Assembly (NCBI GenBank): GCA_033763845.1
Contig: JANRJR010000074.1
Coordinates: 1 to 35,200 of the forward strand
Length of the DNA: 35,200 bases
Origin: DASZBR01 sp033763845
GTDB taxonomy: Bacteria; Pseudomonadota; Gammaproteobacteria; DASZBR01
Direction of reading: 5' to 3'
Part shown: positions 6,842 through 14,538 of the stretch, in pieces
Numbering within the stretch: the first letter of the stretch is position 1
How the letters are laid out: every line of letters starts with the position of its first letter
Notes under the pieces: model-generated
What the model saw: the letters and a program-made list of their open reading frames with translations, nothing else
What the model was told of the DNA's origin: nothing
Databases searched by the model: none
Made by a program: the position numbers and the translations under genes

Positions 6842-8202
6842 ATCTTCCGCCACGTCGTTCCCGACGCGGAATCTTCGATGGTAATACCCATCTGTTGTAA
6901 TTGGTCGCGGATCTCATCAGAGCGCGACCAATTTTTTTCGGTTCGCGCTTTGTTTCTTTCCGTAATTAATTTTTCGATTTCGGCTGAATCGTTTTGCTCT
7001 TGTTTTAAGAAGCTTTCAGGATTTTGTTCTAGAAGCCCTAATAAACCGCTTAAATGCTTCAAAATACCTGCCAACAATCCATCTTGGGTTTTATTGATTT
7101 CACGTGCTAAATCAAACAATACCGAAAGCGCAATAGGTGTATTGAAATCATCGTCCATCGCTTCATGAAATTTTTGGACAAAATGATTTTTTAAATCGGG
7201 TTTTGTATGAGGAATGTCTATATTTCTGATGCTCAAATACAATCGTTCTAAAGAAGTTTGGGCTTGGTCTAATAATTCTTTAGAGTAATTTAACGGACTT
7301 CGATAATGACTGGTTAGCATAAAATAACGAATCACTTCGGCAGGATATTCTTTCAGTACATCACGAATGGTGAAAAAATTGCCTAAGGATTTGGACATTT
7401 TTTCTTTATTAACGGTGACGAATCCCACGTGCATCCATTGATTCACAAATGTCTTTCCTGTAGCGCCTTCAGATTGTGCAATTTCGTTTTGATGATGCGG
7501 GAAAATTAAATCAAATCCACCGCCATGAATATCGAACTGCTCACCTAAACAATCCAATGACATGGCTGAGCATTCAATGTGCCAACCCGGTCGGCCTTTG
7601 CCCCACGGAGAATCCCATGCCGGTTCATTGGGTTTTGCTAATTTCCATAAAACGAAATCCAGTGGATCGTCTTTAGACTCTGTAACAGCAACACGCGCAC
7701 CGGCGCGTAATTTATCTGTACTTTGATGCGCCAATTCGCCATACGTTTTGAATTTATTTACGGCATAGAAAACATCGCCGTTTTGGCCAACATAAGCATA
7801 TTTATTTTTAATTAAAGTTTCTATCATCTGGATCATGTGGGGAATAAAGTCTGTTGCGCGCGGTTCTTGATCCGGCGGTAAAATATTCAATTGTTTTTCA
7901 TCTTCATGCATGGCATCAATAAAGCGTTTGGTGAGCGCATGAAAATCTTCTTTGTTTTCATTGGCACGTTGAATAATCTTGTCGTCTATATCCGTAATAT
8001 TACGAACATAATTCACTTCATAGCCTAAATGTCTGAGATAACGCGTAATAATATCAAAGCTAACTAAAACCCTGGCGTGACCAATATGGCAGTAGTCATA
8101 TACTGTCATGCCGCAAACGTATAATTTGATTTTGTTTTTTTCGAGAGATTTAAGCAGTGCTTTTTCTTTCGTGAGGGTATTATGAATGTGAAGCACGAGC
8201 AT
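6838..8202 (-). CDS. cysS: Cysteine--tRNA ligase
   Basis: A 454-residue class I aminoacyl-tRNA synthetase that charges tRNA-Cys. The HIGH motif appears as CHIGHARV after the zinc-ligand cysteine of VCGMTVYDYCHIGH. The other zinc ligands are in GWHIECSAMS and the FPHHQNEIAQSE stretch. The KMSKS loop reads KEKMSKSLGN. The C-terminal anticodon-recognition tail is present (RDQLQQMGITIEDSASGTTWR). Length is normal (E. coli 461). The start overlaps the end of gltX by 23 bases, so the two synthetases are probably made from one transcript. Confidence 0.97.
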   Translation of the reverse strand: MLVLHIHNTLTKEKALLKSLEKNKIKLYVCGMTVYDYCHIGHARVLVSFDIITRYLRHLGYEVNYVRNITDIDDKIIQRANENKEDFHALTKRFIDAMHEDEKQLNILPPDQEPRATDFIPHMIQMIETLIKNKYAYVGQNGDVFYAVNKFKTYGELAHQSTDKLRAGARVAVTESKDDPLDFVLWKLAKPNEPAWDSPWGKGRPGWHIECSAMSLDCLGEQFDIHGGGFDLIFPHHQNEIAQSEGATGKTFVNQWMHVGFVTVNKEKMSKSLGNFFTIRDVLKEYPAEVIRYFMLTSHYRSPLNYSKELLDQAQTSLERLYLSIRNIDIPHTKPDLKNHFVQKFHEAMDDDFNTPIALSVLFDLAREINKTQDGLLAGILKHLSGLLGLLEQNPESFLKQEQNDSAEIEKLITERNKARTEKNWSRSDEIRDQLQQMGITIEDSASGTTWRKI

Positions 8203-9580
8203 TCTCCGCTGCTTTTAATCTTTTGAGCAAACCGTCTTTGCCCAATAGCGTAAAAATATTATGCAATTCAGGTCCATGATCTTGGCCTGTTAAAATTAAT
8301 CTTAATGGCTGAAATAATTCTTTACCCTTTATATTTAATTCACCCTTTAGCGTATTGGTGCACTTTGTATAATCTGCACCCACGTTTTCAATAGTAGCTA
8401 ATAAAGCTTGAATAAAATTAGGCGAAACGTTGGAAAGTTGATCAGGAAACGTAATTTCACCAAATAAAATATTCACCCACTCTTGAGCTTCAGACGGAAA
8501 CATAATATTGGGTTTCATGAAGTTTATAAAAGCCGTTTTTTTATCCGTAGGAACGGATGCCTGAATAGTTTCACCCAGCCAATTCCAAAATACCTCATCA
8601 TCTAGTCCCATCACAGCATGTTTTTGCCAATGCAATAAATGCGTCATATCAAATTGCGCGGGAGTTCGACCAATATGTTTTACGGAAAAGTGCTTTGCGA
8701 GGTGATTCAAATCCATCAAGTGGACTTCCTCATAACTATGGCCCAATCGCGCCATGTAATTATTTATCGCTGAAGGTAAAAACCCTTCTTCTCTCAAGGT
8801 TTTAATGTCTTTACTGCCATGACGTTTTGATAGTTTCTGCCCATCATTGCCGACAATTAAAGCCATATGGCCGTATTCTGGAATGGGTAAGTCTAAACTT
8901 TGCAAAATTAAAATTTGGCGTGGTGTATTGGTTAAATGATCTTCACCACGAACGGCATGCGTCACACCCATCAGTGAATCATCAATCGCATTACAAAAGA
9001 AAAACGCTGCGGTGCCATCCGAGCGTCGAATAATAAAATCGCCAATGTCATCGGTTTTAAATTTCTGGTAGCCTTTTACGAGATCATTGAAATTAACTTC
9101 TTTGCCCACGGGTACTCTAAAACGTAATGTGGGATGCAAGCCTTGAGATTTTTTGGCGCTGACCTCATCAGCCGTTAAATTCGAACAGGTACCTGGATAT
9201 CGTGGTGGTTTGCCTTGTGATAATTGAATTTTGCGTGCGAGCGCTAATTGTTCATCGGTACAAAAACATTCATAAGCCTGGTTTTTGGACAATAATTCGT
9301 CATAATATTTTTTATAAACATCTTGGCGTTTGGATTGATACTCTGGACCTTCATCCCAATTTAATCCAAGCCATTTTAAGTCATAGAACAATGATTCTGT
9401 GAATTCATCCTTTGAACGCATGGCATCGGTGTCTTCGATACGCAGTAGGAAATTTCCATGGTGGTGGTGGGCTAACAAGTAACTAAAGAGCGCAGTTCGA
9501 GCATTGCCTAAATGCATTTGCCCTGTCGGACTGGGGGAGAACCGGGTTTTCATTTTTTCTGTCTTTGTCATCGTAGCCAT
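8180..9580 (-). CDS. gltX: Glutamate--tRNA ligase
   Basis: A 466-residue class I synthetase for tRNA-Glu, whose product also feeds heme synthesis through the C5 pathway (hemE lies nearby). Motifs: RFSPSPTGQMHLGNARTALFSYLLA, where HLGN is the HIGH equivalent; FLLRIEDTD; GEDHLTNTPRQI; and the KMSKS loop QKLSKRHGSKDI. The C-terminal anticodon-binding region is intact. Three in-frame ATGs lie within the first ten codons (MATMTKTEKMKTRF). The furthest upstream is used here, but the start is uncertain because the AGG before it is only three bases away. A hairpin with a T-run directly precedes the gene and may attenuate it. Confidence 0.96.
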   Translation of the reverse strand: MATMTKTEKMKTRFSPSPTGQMHLGNARTALFSYLLAHHHHGNFLLRIEDTDAMRSKDEFTESLFYDLKWLGLNWDEGPEYQSKRQDVYKKYYDELLSKNQAYECFCTDEQLALARKIQLSQGKPPRYPGTCSNLTADEVSAKKSQGLHPTLRFRVPVGKEVNFNDLVKGYQKFKTDDIGDFIIRRSDGTAAFFFCNAIDDSLMGVTHAVRGEDHLTNTPRQILILQSLDLPIPEYGHMALIVGNDGQKLSKRHGSKDIKTLREEGFLPSAINNYMARLGHSYEEVHLMDLNHLAKHFSVKHIGRTPAQFDMTHLLHWQKHAVMGLDDEVFWNWLGETIQASVPTDKKTAFINFMKPNIMFPSEAQEWVNILFGEITFPDQLSNVSPNFIQALLATIENVGADYTKCTNTLKGELNIKGKELFQPLRLILTGQDHGPELHNIFTLLGKDGLLKRLKAAENARASHS

Positions 9581-9586
9581 TTGCCT

Positions 9587-9614
9587 AAAAAAAAAGCATC
9601 ATAAACCATGATGC
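9587..9614 (-). terminator. Intrinsic terminator-like hairpin just upstream of gltX
   Basis: Read on the minus strand, GCATCAT, loop GGTTT and ATGATGC are followed at once by nine Ts. This has the geometry of a rho-independent terminator, though the stem has only three GC pairs. It ends six bases before the gltX start codon, so it could end a short leader RNA or act as an attenuator of gltX-cysS. The only transcription it could affect in this direction starts within the lpxH-gltX gap. Confidence 0.6.
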
Positions 9615-9654
9615 GGGGTTGAATAAATCAAATTCGATGGGGAATTTTACAAAA

Positions 9655-9675
9655 GGGCCAGGTATGGCCTGGCCC
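9655..9675. repeat. Palindromic element A of an inverted pair (gltX-lpxH gap)
   Basis: Arms GGGCCAGG (9655-9662) and CCTGGCCC (9668-9675) flank a five-base loop, followed by CCTACAAA. The GC-rich core contrasts with the AT-rich surroundings. On the minus strand it reads TTTGTAGGGGCCAGGCC, which resembles element B and suggests a shared origin. Confidence 0.6.
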
Positions 9676-9722
9676 CTACAAACATGTGATGAAACATTAA
9701 CGTATAATTTGTAGGTATGTAG

Positions 9723-9743
9723 GGACCGGGCCGTGCCCGGTCC
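9723..9743. repeat. Palindromic element B of an inverted pair (lpxH leader)
   Basis: Arms GGACCGGGC (9723-9731) and GCCCGGTCC (9735-9743) around a three-base loop form a perfect 9-bp stem. It is preceded by TTTGTAGGTATGTAG, so it mirrors element A in opposite orientation. It lies in the 5' leader of lpxH, a few bases before its ribosome binding site, and would fold in the mRNA. A TATAAT at 9703-9708 between the two elements could be the lpxH -10 box. Confidence 0.62.
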
Positions 9744-9754
9744 AACTTGGAGAA

Positions 9755-10456
9755 ATGAAACGCATGTCAGTCACATTATTTATCTCAGATCTTCATCTGA
9801 GCCCCGAAAATCCGGCCATGACGGATTGTTTTATCCGGTTTTTAAATCGCGAAGCGTCTCGTACGGATGCTTTGTATATCTTGGGCGATTTCTTCGAAGC
9901 GTGGATTGGGGATGACGCCCAAAATCCATTTACTGATACTATTACTGGCGCGCTGAAAAACTGGCCTAAACCCTTATGTCTTATGGTAGGGAACAGGGAT
10001 TTTTTGATGGGCGAAGTGTTCGCAAAAAAAGTTAACGCAACACTATTATCAGACCCGACGGTGATTGATTTATACGGTACGCCAACGTTGATAACGCATG
10101 GTGATTTACTGTGCCAAGACGATAAAGAGTATTTGAAATACCGTAAAATTGTCCACCAAAAATGGCTGCAGAAATTATTTTTATGGCTGCCATTGCGTTT
10201 CCGAGAAAAAATTGCGCTGAAAATGCGCCAAGAAAGTTCAAAATATGTAAAACAAGCCAGTGCAGCCAGCATGGACGTTACGCCTTCCGCGGTAAAAGAC
10301 TGGTTGTCTATATATAAAGCATCTCGCATTATTCATGGCCATACCCATCGGCCAGTGATTTATCCCGAACGAATCGTCTTGCCTGCCTGGCACGAGCGGG
10401 GCGGGGCACTGGTGGTAGGCCCTGACAAGCCCCCCGAGCTGGTCTTCTTTGAGTAA
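9755..10456 (+). CDS. lpxH: UDP-2,3-diacylglucosamine diphosphatase LpxH
   Basis: A 233-residue calcineurin-like metallophosphoesterase. It cleaves UDP-2,3-diacylglucosamine to lipid X and UMP in lipid A synthesis at the inner face of the cytoplasmic membrane. Metal-site motifs: FISDLHL at the start, LGDFFEAWIGDD, GNRDFLMG, ITHGDLLCQDD, and near the end IIHGHTHRPVIY. It is close to E. coli LpxH in length (240). Two ATGs are possible, at 9755 and 9764; GGAG at 9749-9752 is too close to the first and a little far from the second, so the start is uncertain by three codons. Confidence 0.95.
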   Translation: MKRMSVTLFISDLHLSPENPAMTDCFIRFLNREASRTDALYILGDFFEAWIGDDAQNPFTDTITGALKNWPKPLCLMVGNRDFLMGEVFAKKVNATLLSDPTVIDLYGTPTLITHGDLLCQDDKEYLKYRKIVHQKWLQKLFLWLPLRFREKIALKMRQESSKYVKQASAASMDVTPSAVKDWLSIYKASRIIHGHTHRPVIYPERIVLPAWHERGGALVVGPDKPPELVFFE

Positions 10457-10477
10457 AGCTTTGCTATACTATATATA
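10449..10477 (+). promoter_or_regulatory. Possible promoter of the two unknown genes after lpxH
   Basis: TTGAGT (10449-10454) and TATATA (10472-10477) are separated by 17 bases, 22 bases before the next ATG. TATACT at 10465 is an alternative -10 box. The promoter begins inside the last codons of lpxH. Confidence 0.45.
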
Positions 10478-10499
10478 TTAGGTGTTTGAGGAGACGGAT

Positions 10500-11342
10500 A
10501 TGGCTAACAAGTACAGCGGTGGAATCAGCTGGTCGTTGACGGCGCAAGACATTATTGAATTGCTCAAAGACCCTAATTCGGTTATCTATAAAGCGTTGCA
10601 AGGATTTTTAATCGCTATAAACGACGTTGCTCAAGCCGCCGCGTTAATAGTCATACAGAATACTGCTCGAGAATGGAACGCGTTCAATACCAGTCGAGGC
10701 GTAAGTGTTGATGTCGATAGAGAAGTGTTTTCGCCGAATAAATTACCGCCAGATTTAGTGAGTTCAGCGATAGCACTTCCAGAAAAAGAAAATATGATAG
10801 GCCATAAAATAGAAGCGTTAACCAAAGAATTAGCGGCGTGCAAAGATAAATTAATAGAGTCTAAAGAAACACAACTGAAACAATTTAATGAAAGCATGGG
10901 GTCTAAATATCCGTTAACAGAAACCGAACAAGAATTACTCAGTAAGTCGTATGAAACAGTTGTTGCGGAAACAGAAAAAGCAGTTCCCGCTGAATTAACG
11001 GGAAAACCACGCGAAAAATTAGTACAAAATCGTTCTGCGGTTGGCATGGAAATGAATTTAATGATGATGTTGCTTAAAGAGAATTTTAAGCCGTCTGAAG
11101 TGAAAGAGATTGTTAAACTGTATAAAGAAGCCGTCGGACAATATCTTGCTGCAGAACGTGAAAATTTTGTAATGACACTAGACATCAAGCGCATTGAAAT
11201 TGATATTATGACATTAAAAATGACGCGAGGATTTGTACAGGGTTGTGCAGCAGCGCAAAATAATTTAGAAAACGAAGAATCGAGTATGCTTTCAAGAGCA
11301 AAAAATCCTTTTCAAATGAAACCAGTTCCACCTGTAAAATAG
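10500..11342 (+). CDS. Unknown protein, mostly helical, first of a pair
   Basis: A 280-residue protein that I do not recognise. The start is ATG 10500, with GAGGAG six bases upstream. Residues 12-65 form a moderately hydrophobic helical region (IYKALQGFLIAINDVAQAAA, then LIVIQ). Residues 98-165 are charged and coiled-coil-like, and residues 180-250 are methionine-rich helices. The C-terminus is a short basic, proline-containing tail (KPVPPVK), preceded by an acidic patch ENEE about 20 residues from the end. No signal peptide or confident membrane span is seen. The gene sits nine bases before another unknown helical gene and is inserted between lpxH and hemE. Acidic patches near the C-terminus occur in Dot/Icm substrates, so an effector role is possible but unproven. 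Confidence 0.8.
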   Translation: MANKYSGGISWSLTAQDIIELLKDPNSVIYKALQGFLIAINDVAQAAALIVIQNTAREWNAFNTSRGVSVDVDREVFSPNKLPPDLVSSAIALPEKENMIGHKIEALTKELAACKDKLIESKETQLKQFNESMGSKYPLTETEQELLSKSYETVVAETEKAVPAELTGKPREKLVQNRSAVGMEMNLMMMLLKENFKPSEVKEIVKLYKEAVGQYLAAERENFVMTLDIKRIEIDIMTLKMTRGFVQGCAAAQNNLENEESSMLSRAKNPFQMKPVPPVK

Positions 11343-11351
11343 GACGGTATT

Positions 11352-12185
11352 ATGCCTTTTAGCACTGACTTTACTGACATTACGCAATCCACTATTCAAG
11401 GTCATCCTGGTCCTGCTTCATTGAAAATGCAGCTCAGTGTTGCATGCAAAAATGTCAAAATTACAACTATGTTGGCCGCATTAAAAGAACAAATGGATAA
11501 ATACAAGCAAACACTGATGAGCAGTGCTGGTGTGTTAGCTAACGAAAAAAATAACCCTTCTGCTGAAAAAACAACATCTCCGGAAGCAACCGAACAATAT
11601 GCTAATGAATGTCAGTCTTTGTCAGAGGAACTTAAAGATTTAGGACGTAATCTCAAAAAATTGGAATCAGAATTGGAAAGTTTAATTGAAATGGATCAAG
11701 AAAAAATTACTGACTTTCGGGATGAGATGTCTTCCTCGGAAAAACGTATAGGCGACATGATTGATGTACGCGTCAAAGAAATTGAAGCTTTTTTTGCGGA
11801 TAAAGCACATGTGGACGACGCAGCCGTTAGAAATGATATTCGTGCGATAGTTGCCGATCATCTTCAGGATTCAAAAAAATTAATGCGTGAAATTCGTGAA
11901 CGCGTTAAACAAGCGGATCCCAATGCTCCGGAATTACCGAAAGAAATGGTTGAAAAAATAACCTCTCAATTTGAGCCCGTATTGAAATCCGCACAGAAAG
12001 TAGTCGATGCACGTCAAGCTGACCAAGCTGCGTTTGAGCAAAAAACTAACACATTTGCGACGAAGATGAAGAATTTCAGAACAGAAGTGGATGATTTACT
12101 GAAAAAATTTGAAAGGACATTGCCAGGTGCTGCCATTCATCATGTAACACCACTGCCTCCTCTTCATCGATCACTTTCAGCGTAA
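11352..12185 (+). CDS. Unknown coiled-coil protein, second of a pair
   Basis: A 277-residue protein without a recognised family. It follows the previous gene by nine bases, with AGGA upstream of its ATG, so the two are probably co-expressed. Residues about 82-150 and 210-255 are strongly coiled-coil in character (SLSEELKDLGRNLKKLESEL and similar heptads rich in Glu, Lys and Leu). The N-terminus is polar and short. The last 25 residues, TLPGAAIHHVTPLPPLHRSL plus SA, are proline/histidine-rich and unlike the rest. There is no signal peptide or membrane segment. It may form a complex with its upstream neighbour. Function unknown; secretion as an effector is only a possibility. Confidence 0.8.
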   Translation: MPFSTDFTDITQSTIQGHPGPASLKMQLSVACKNVKITTMLAALKEQMDKYKQTLMSSAGVLANEKNNPSAEKTTSPEATEQYANECQSLSEELKDLGRNLKKLESELESLIEMDQEKITDFRDEMSSSEKRIGDMIDVRVKEIEAFFADKAHVDDAAVRNDIRAIVADHLQDSKKLMREIRERVKQADPNAPELPKEMVEKITSQFEPVLKSAQKVVDARQADQAAFEQKTNTFATKMKNFRTEVDDLLKKFERTLPGAAIHHVTPLPPLHRSLSA

Positions 12186-12195
12186 ATGGAATATA

Positions 12196-13236
12196 ATGAG
12201 CGCCGAAACTTCCCATCGATTAATTAAAGCCTTTCTTCGACAACCCGTCGATAGAACACCCGTGTGGTTAATGCGCCAAGCGGGTCGTTACCTTCCTGAG
12301 TACCGACAATTACGTGAAAAGATGGGTGGATTTTTGGCGATGGCGAAAAATCCTGAAATTGCTGCAGAAATTACCCTACAACCGTTAAAACGCTTTCCGT
12401 TGGATGGCGCGATTATTTTTTCCGATATTTTAATGATTCCTGATGCCATGGGGTTAGGATTGTATTTTGCGGAAAACGAAGGGCCCAAATTTAAGCACAT
12501 GATTCAGCATGAAAAAGACGTTTCAACTTTAGTGATCCCCGAGCCTGAAGAAAAATTAAATTATGTTCTTGATGCAATAAAAATTACCCAAAAATCTTTG
12601 GAAAATAAAATTCCCTTAATAGGCTTTGCGGGAAGTCCATGGACTGTTGCGACTTATGTCATTTCAGATGCTAAAAAAATGCTATTTCAAGCGCCAGAAT
12701 TATTACATCGATTATTGGATAAATTAGCCGAAAGTACGGTTAAATATTTAAACGCTCAAATTAGTGCGGGTGCTGATGCCATCATGTTATTTGACACGTG
12801 GGGCGGACTATTAACGACGCGTGATTATCATGATTTTTCACTGAAATATGCTAAAAAAATATTTTCAGGATTACAGAGAGAGCATAAGGGTAAAAAAATC
12901 CCGTGTATTTTCTTTACGAAACAAGGCGGTCAGTGGTTAGAAGATATGTTATCTATCCAACCCGACGTATTGGGTTTGGATTGGACAGTGAATATTGGTG
13001 AAGCACGTGAAAAAATAAACCAACGAGCTGCTTTACAAGGGAACTTAGATCCCATGTTGTTGTATAGCAATCCTAAACGTATTCAGGCAGAGGTCGAATT
13101 TATTTTAAATGCTTATGGAAAATATTCGGGCCATGCGTTTAATTTAGGTCATGGTATTCCGAAAGATGTTCCAGTTGAAAACGTTGCGGCATTGGTTGAT
13201 GCTGTCCATTCACTCAGTGCAAAATATCACGGATGA
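12196..13236 (+). CDS. hemE: Uroporphyrinogen decarboxylase
   Basis: A 346-residue cytosolic enzyme that removes four carboxyl groups from uroporphyrinogen III to give coproporphyrinogen III in heme synthesis. The signature PVWLMRQAGRYLPEYR is at residues 22-37 and carries the active-site arginines. IIFSDILMIPDAMGLGL contains the catalytic aspartate. PLIGFAGSPWTVATYVI and FNLGHGIPKDVPVENV near the C-terminus complete the family pattern. Length is normal (E. coli 354). It begins ten bases after the unknown coiled-coil gene and ends nine bases before the next membrane protein gene. Confidence 0.97.
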   Translation: MSAETSHRLIKAFLRQPVDRTPVWLMRQAGRYLPEYRQLREKMGGFLAMAKNPEIAAEITLQPLKRFPLDGAIIFSDILMIPDAMGLGLYFAENEGPKFKHMIQHEKDVSTLVIPEPEEKLNYVLDAIKITQKSLENKIPLIGFAGSPWTVATYVISDAKKMLFQAPELLHRLLDKLAESTVKYLNAQISAGADAIMLFDTWGGLLTTRDYHDFSLKYAKKIFSGLQREHKGKKIPCIFFTKQGGQWLEDMLSIQPDVLGLDWTVNIGEAREKINQRAALQGNLDPMLLYSNPKRIQAEVEFILNAYGKYSGHAFNLGHGIPKDVPVENVAALVDAVHSLSAKYHG

Positions 13237-13245
13237 TGGAGTTTT

Positions 13246-14538
13246 ATGCTACAGATTGACGTTATTCAACACATTCAAGCCCTTTGGATTACGTTGGCGT
13301 GTTTAATTCTCTTGTCGTCATATTTTTCTTTTGCTGAAACTGCGTATATGTCCGTTAATCATTATCGATTACGGCATTTGGCACGAGAAGGAAATCATCG
13401 CGCAAAATGTGCCAGTGTTTTGTTGGAGCGTCCGGATAAATTATTAGGCTTAATTTTGTTTTGCGATACGTTTGCGGATATTTTAGCCTCTGCTATTGCA
13501 ACGCTATTAGCTATTCACTACTTTGGTGAGTGGGGCGTATTTATATCAACCGTGATCGTGACGTTTGTTATATTGATTTTTGGTGAGTTGTCGCCTAAAA
13601 CACTTGCCGCACTGCATCCTTTAGAGATTACCTTATATTCCGCTTATCCGTTATGGATTTTATTAAAAATTCTGTCGCCTTTGATTGGCTTGGTGAATTT
13701 ATTATCTAATGGATTTTTATGGTTATTTGGTGTGCGATCGCATCACAAAAAATTAGACAGTTTTACGATTGATGAATTGCGGACTGTTTTAACAGAAGCG
13801 GGTCGTCAAATGCCGGGTAATTATCAGCGTATGTTGTTGCAGTTATTGAGCTTGGAAAAAACCTCCATTGAAGACATCATGATTCCACGACACGAAATTG
13901 TGGGAATTGATTTAAGCAAGTCCTGGCCAGATATTTTGGAGCAATTAACGACCAGTCAGCATACGCGTTTGCCCGTGTATGACGAACATATTGATAATAT
14001 TCTAGGCATATTACATGTTCGCGATGCATTAAATTTATTAGCCAAAGATGAATTAGATAAACACAGCCTGCAAGAATGTTTAGAGTCGCCGTACTTTGTG
14101 CCAGAACATACCTCGCTTAGCCAACAGTTAGTGGAGTTTTCTCGACGTAAAACACGAACCGGACTAGTGGTCGATGAATACGGTGATATTCGAGGTATGG
14201 TCACGATTGAAGATATTCTCGAAGAAGTGGTCGGTGAATTTACAACTGATACTGCCGCTACTGTTGAGAAAGATATTTATCGTGAACCATCGGGTGATTA
14301 TATTTTAGACGGCGGTGTTAATTTGCGCGTGTTGAATCGCTCGCTTCATTTGCATTTCCCGACGGAAGGACCTAAAACCTTGAGTGGATTAATTACAGAA
14401 TATGTCGAAATGATTCCGCCAGCGAGCGTATGTGTGCGAATCTCAGGGTATCTACTTGAAATTCTGCAAATCAAAGATAACATGGTTAAATCCGTAAGAT
14501 TAATACAAGGGGATCAAGATGCGAAAAGAGACCGATAG
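13246..14538 (+). CDS. CNNM/CorC-HlyC family membrane protein with CBS pair (YfjD-like)
   Basis: A 430-residue protein with the standard order of this family. It has an N-terminal DUF21/CNNM membrane domain (residues 1-170) with hydrophobic spans around 12-30, 62-85, 95-115 and 125-165. Two CBS motifs follow (about 195-320, including IMIPRHEIVGIDL and LVVDEYGDIRGMVTIEDILEEVVGE). A C-terminal CorC/HlyC domain ends near residue 420. GELSPKTLAALHP in the membrane part is a family hallmark. Such proteins are linked to magnesium or cobalt transport and to envelope stress resistance. GGAG precedes the ATG. The 3' end overlaps fumC by 20 bases. Confidence 0.9.
   Translation: MLQIDVIQHIQALWITLACLILLSSYFSFAETAYMSVNHYRLRHLAREGNHRAKCASVLLERPDKLLGLILFCDTFADILASAIATLLAIHYFGEWGVFISTVIVTFVILIFGELSPKTLAALHPLEITLYSAYPLWILLKILSPLIGLVNLLSNGFLWLFGVRSHHKKLDSFTIDELRTVLTEAGRQMPGNYQRMLLQLLSLEKTSIEDIMIPRHEIVGIDLSKSWPDILEQLTTSQHTRLPVYDEHIDNILGILHVRDALNLLAKDELDKHSLQECLESPYFVPEHTSLSQQLVEFSRRKTRTGLVVDEYGDIRGMVTIEDILEEVVGEFTTDTAATVEKDIYREPSGDYILDGGVNLRVLNRSLHLHFPTEGPKTLSGLITEYVEMIPPASVCVRISGYLLEILQIKDNMVKSVRLIQGDQDAKRDR

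Noticed and set aside
9793..10329. 178-codon minus-strand frame inside lpxH
   Set aside because: Fully antisense to a confidently identified lpxH, and low-quality composition.
10631..11194. 187-codon minus-strand frame inside the unknown gene after lpxH
   Set aside because: Serine-rich shadow translation. The plus strand has a proper start, ribosome binding site and operon spacing.
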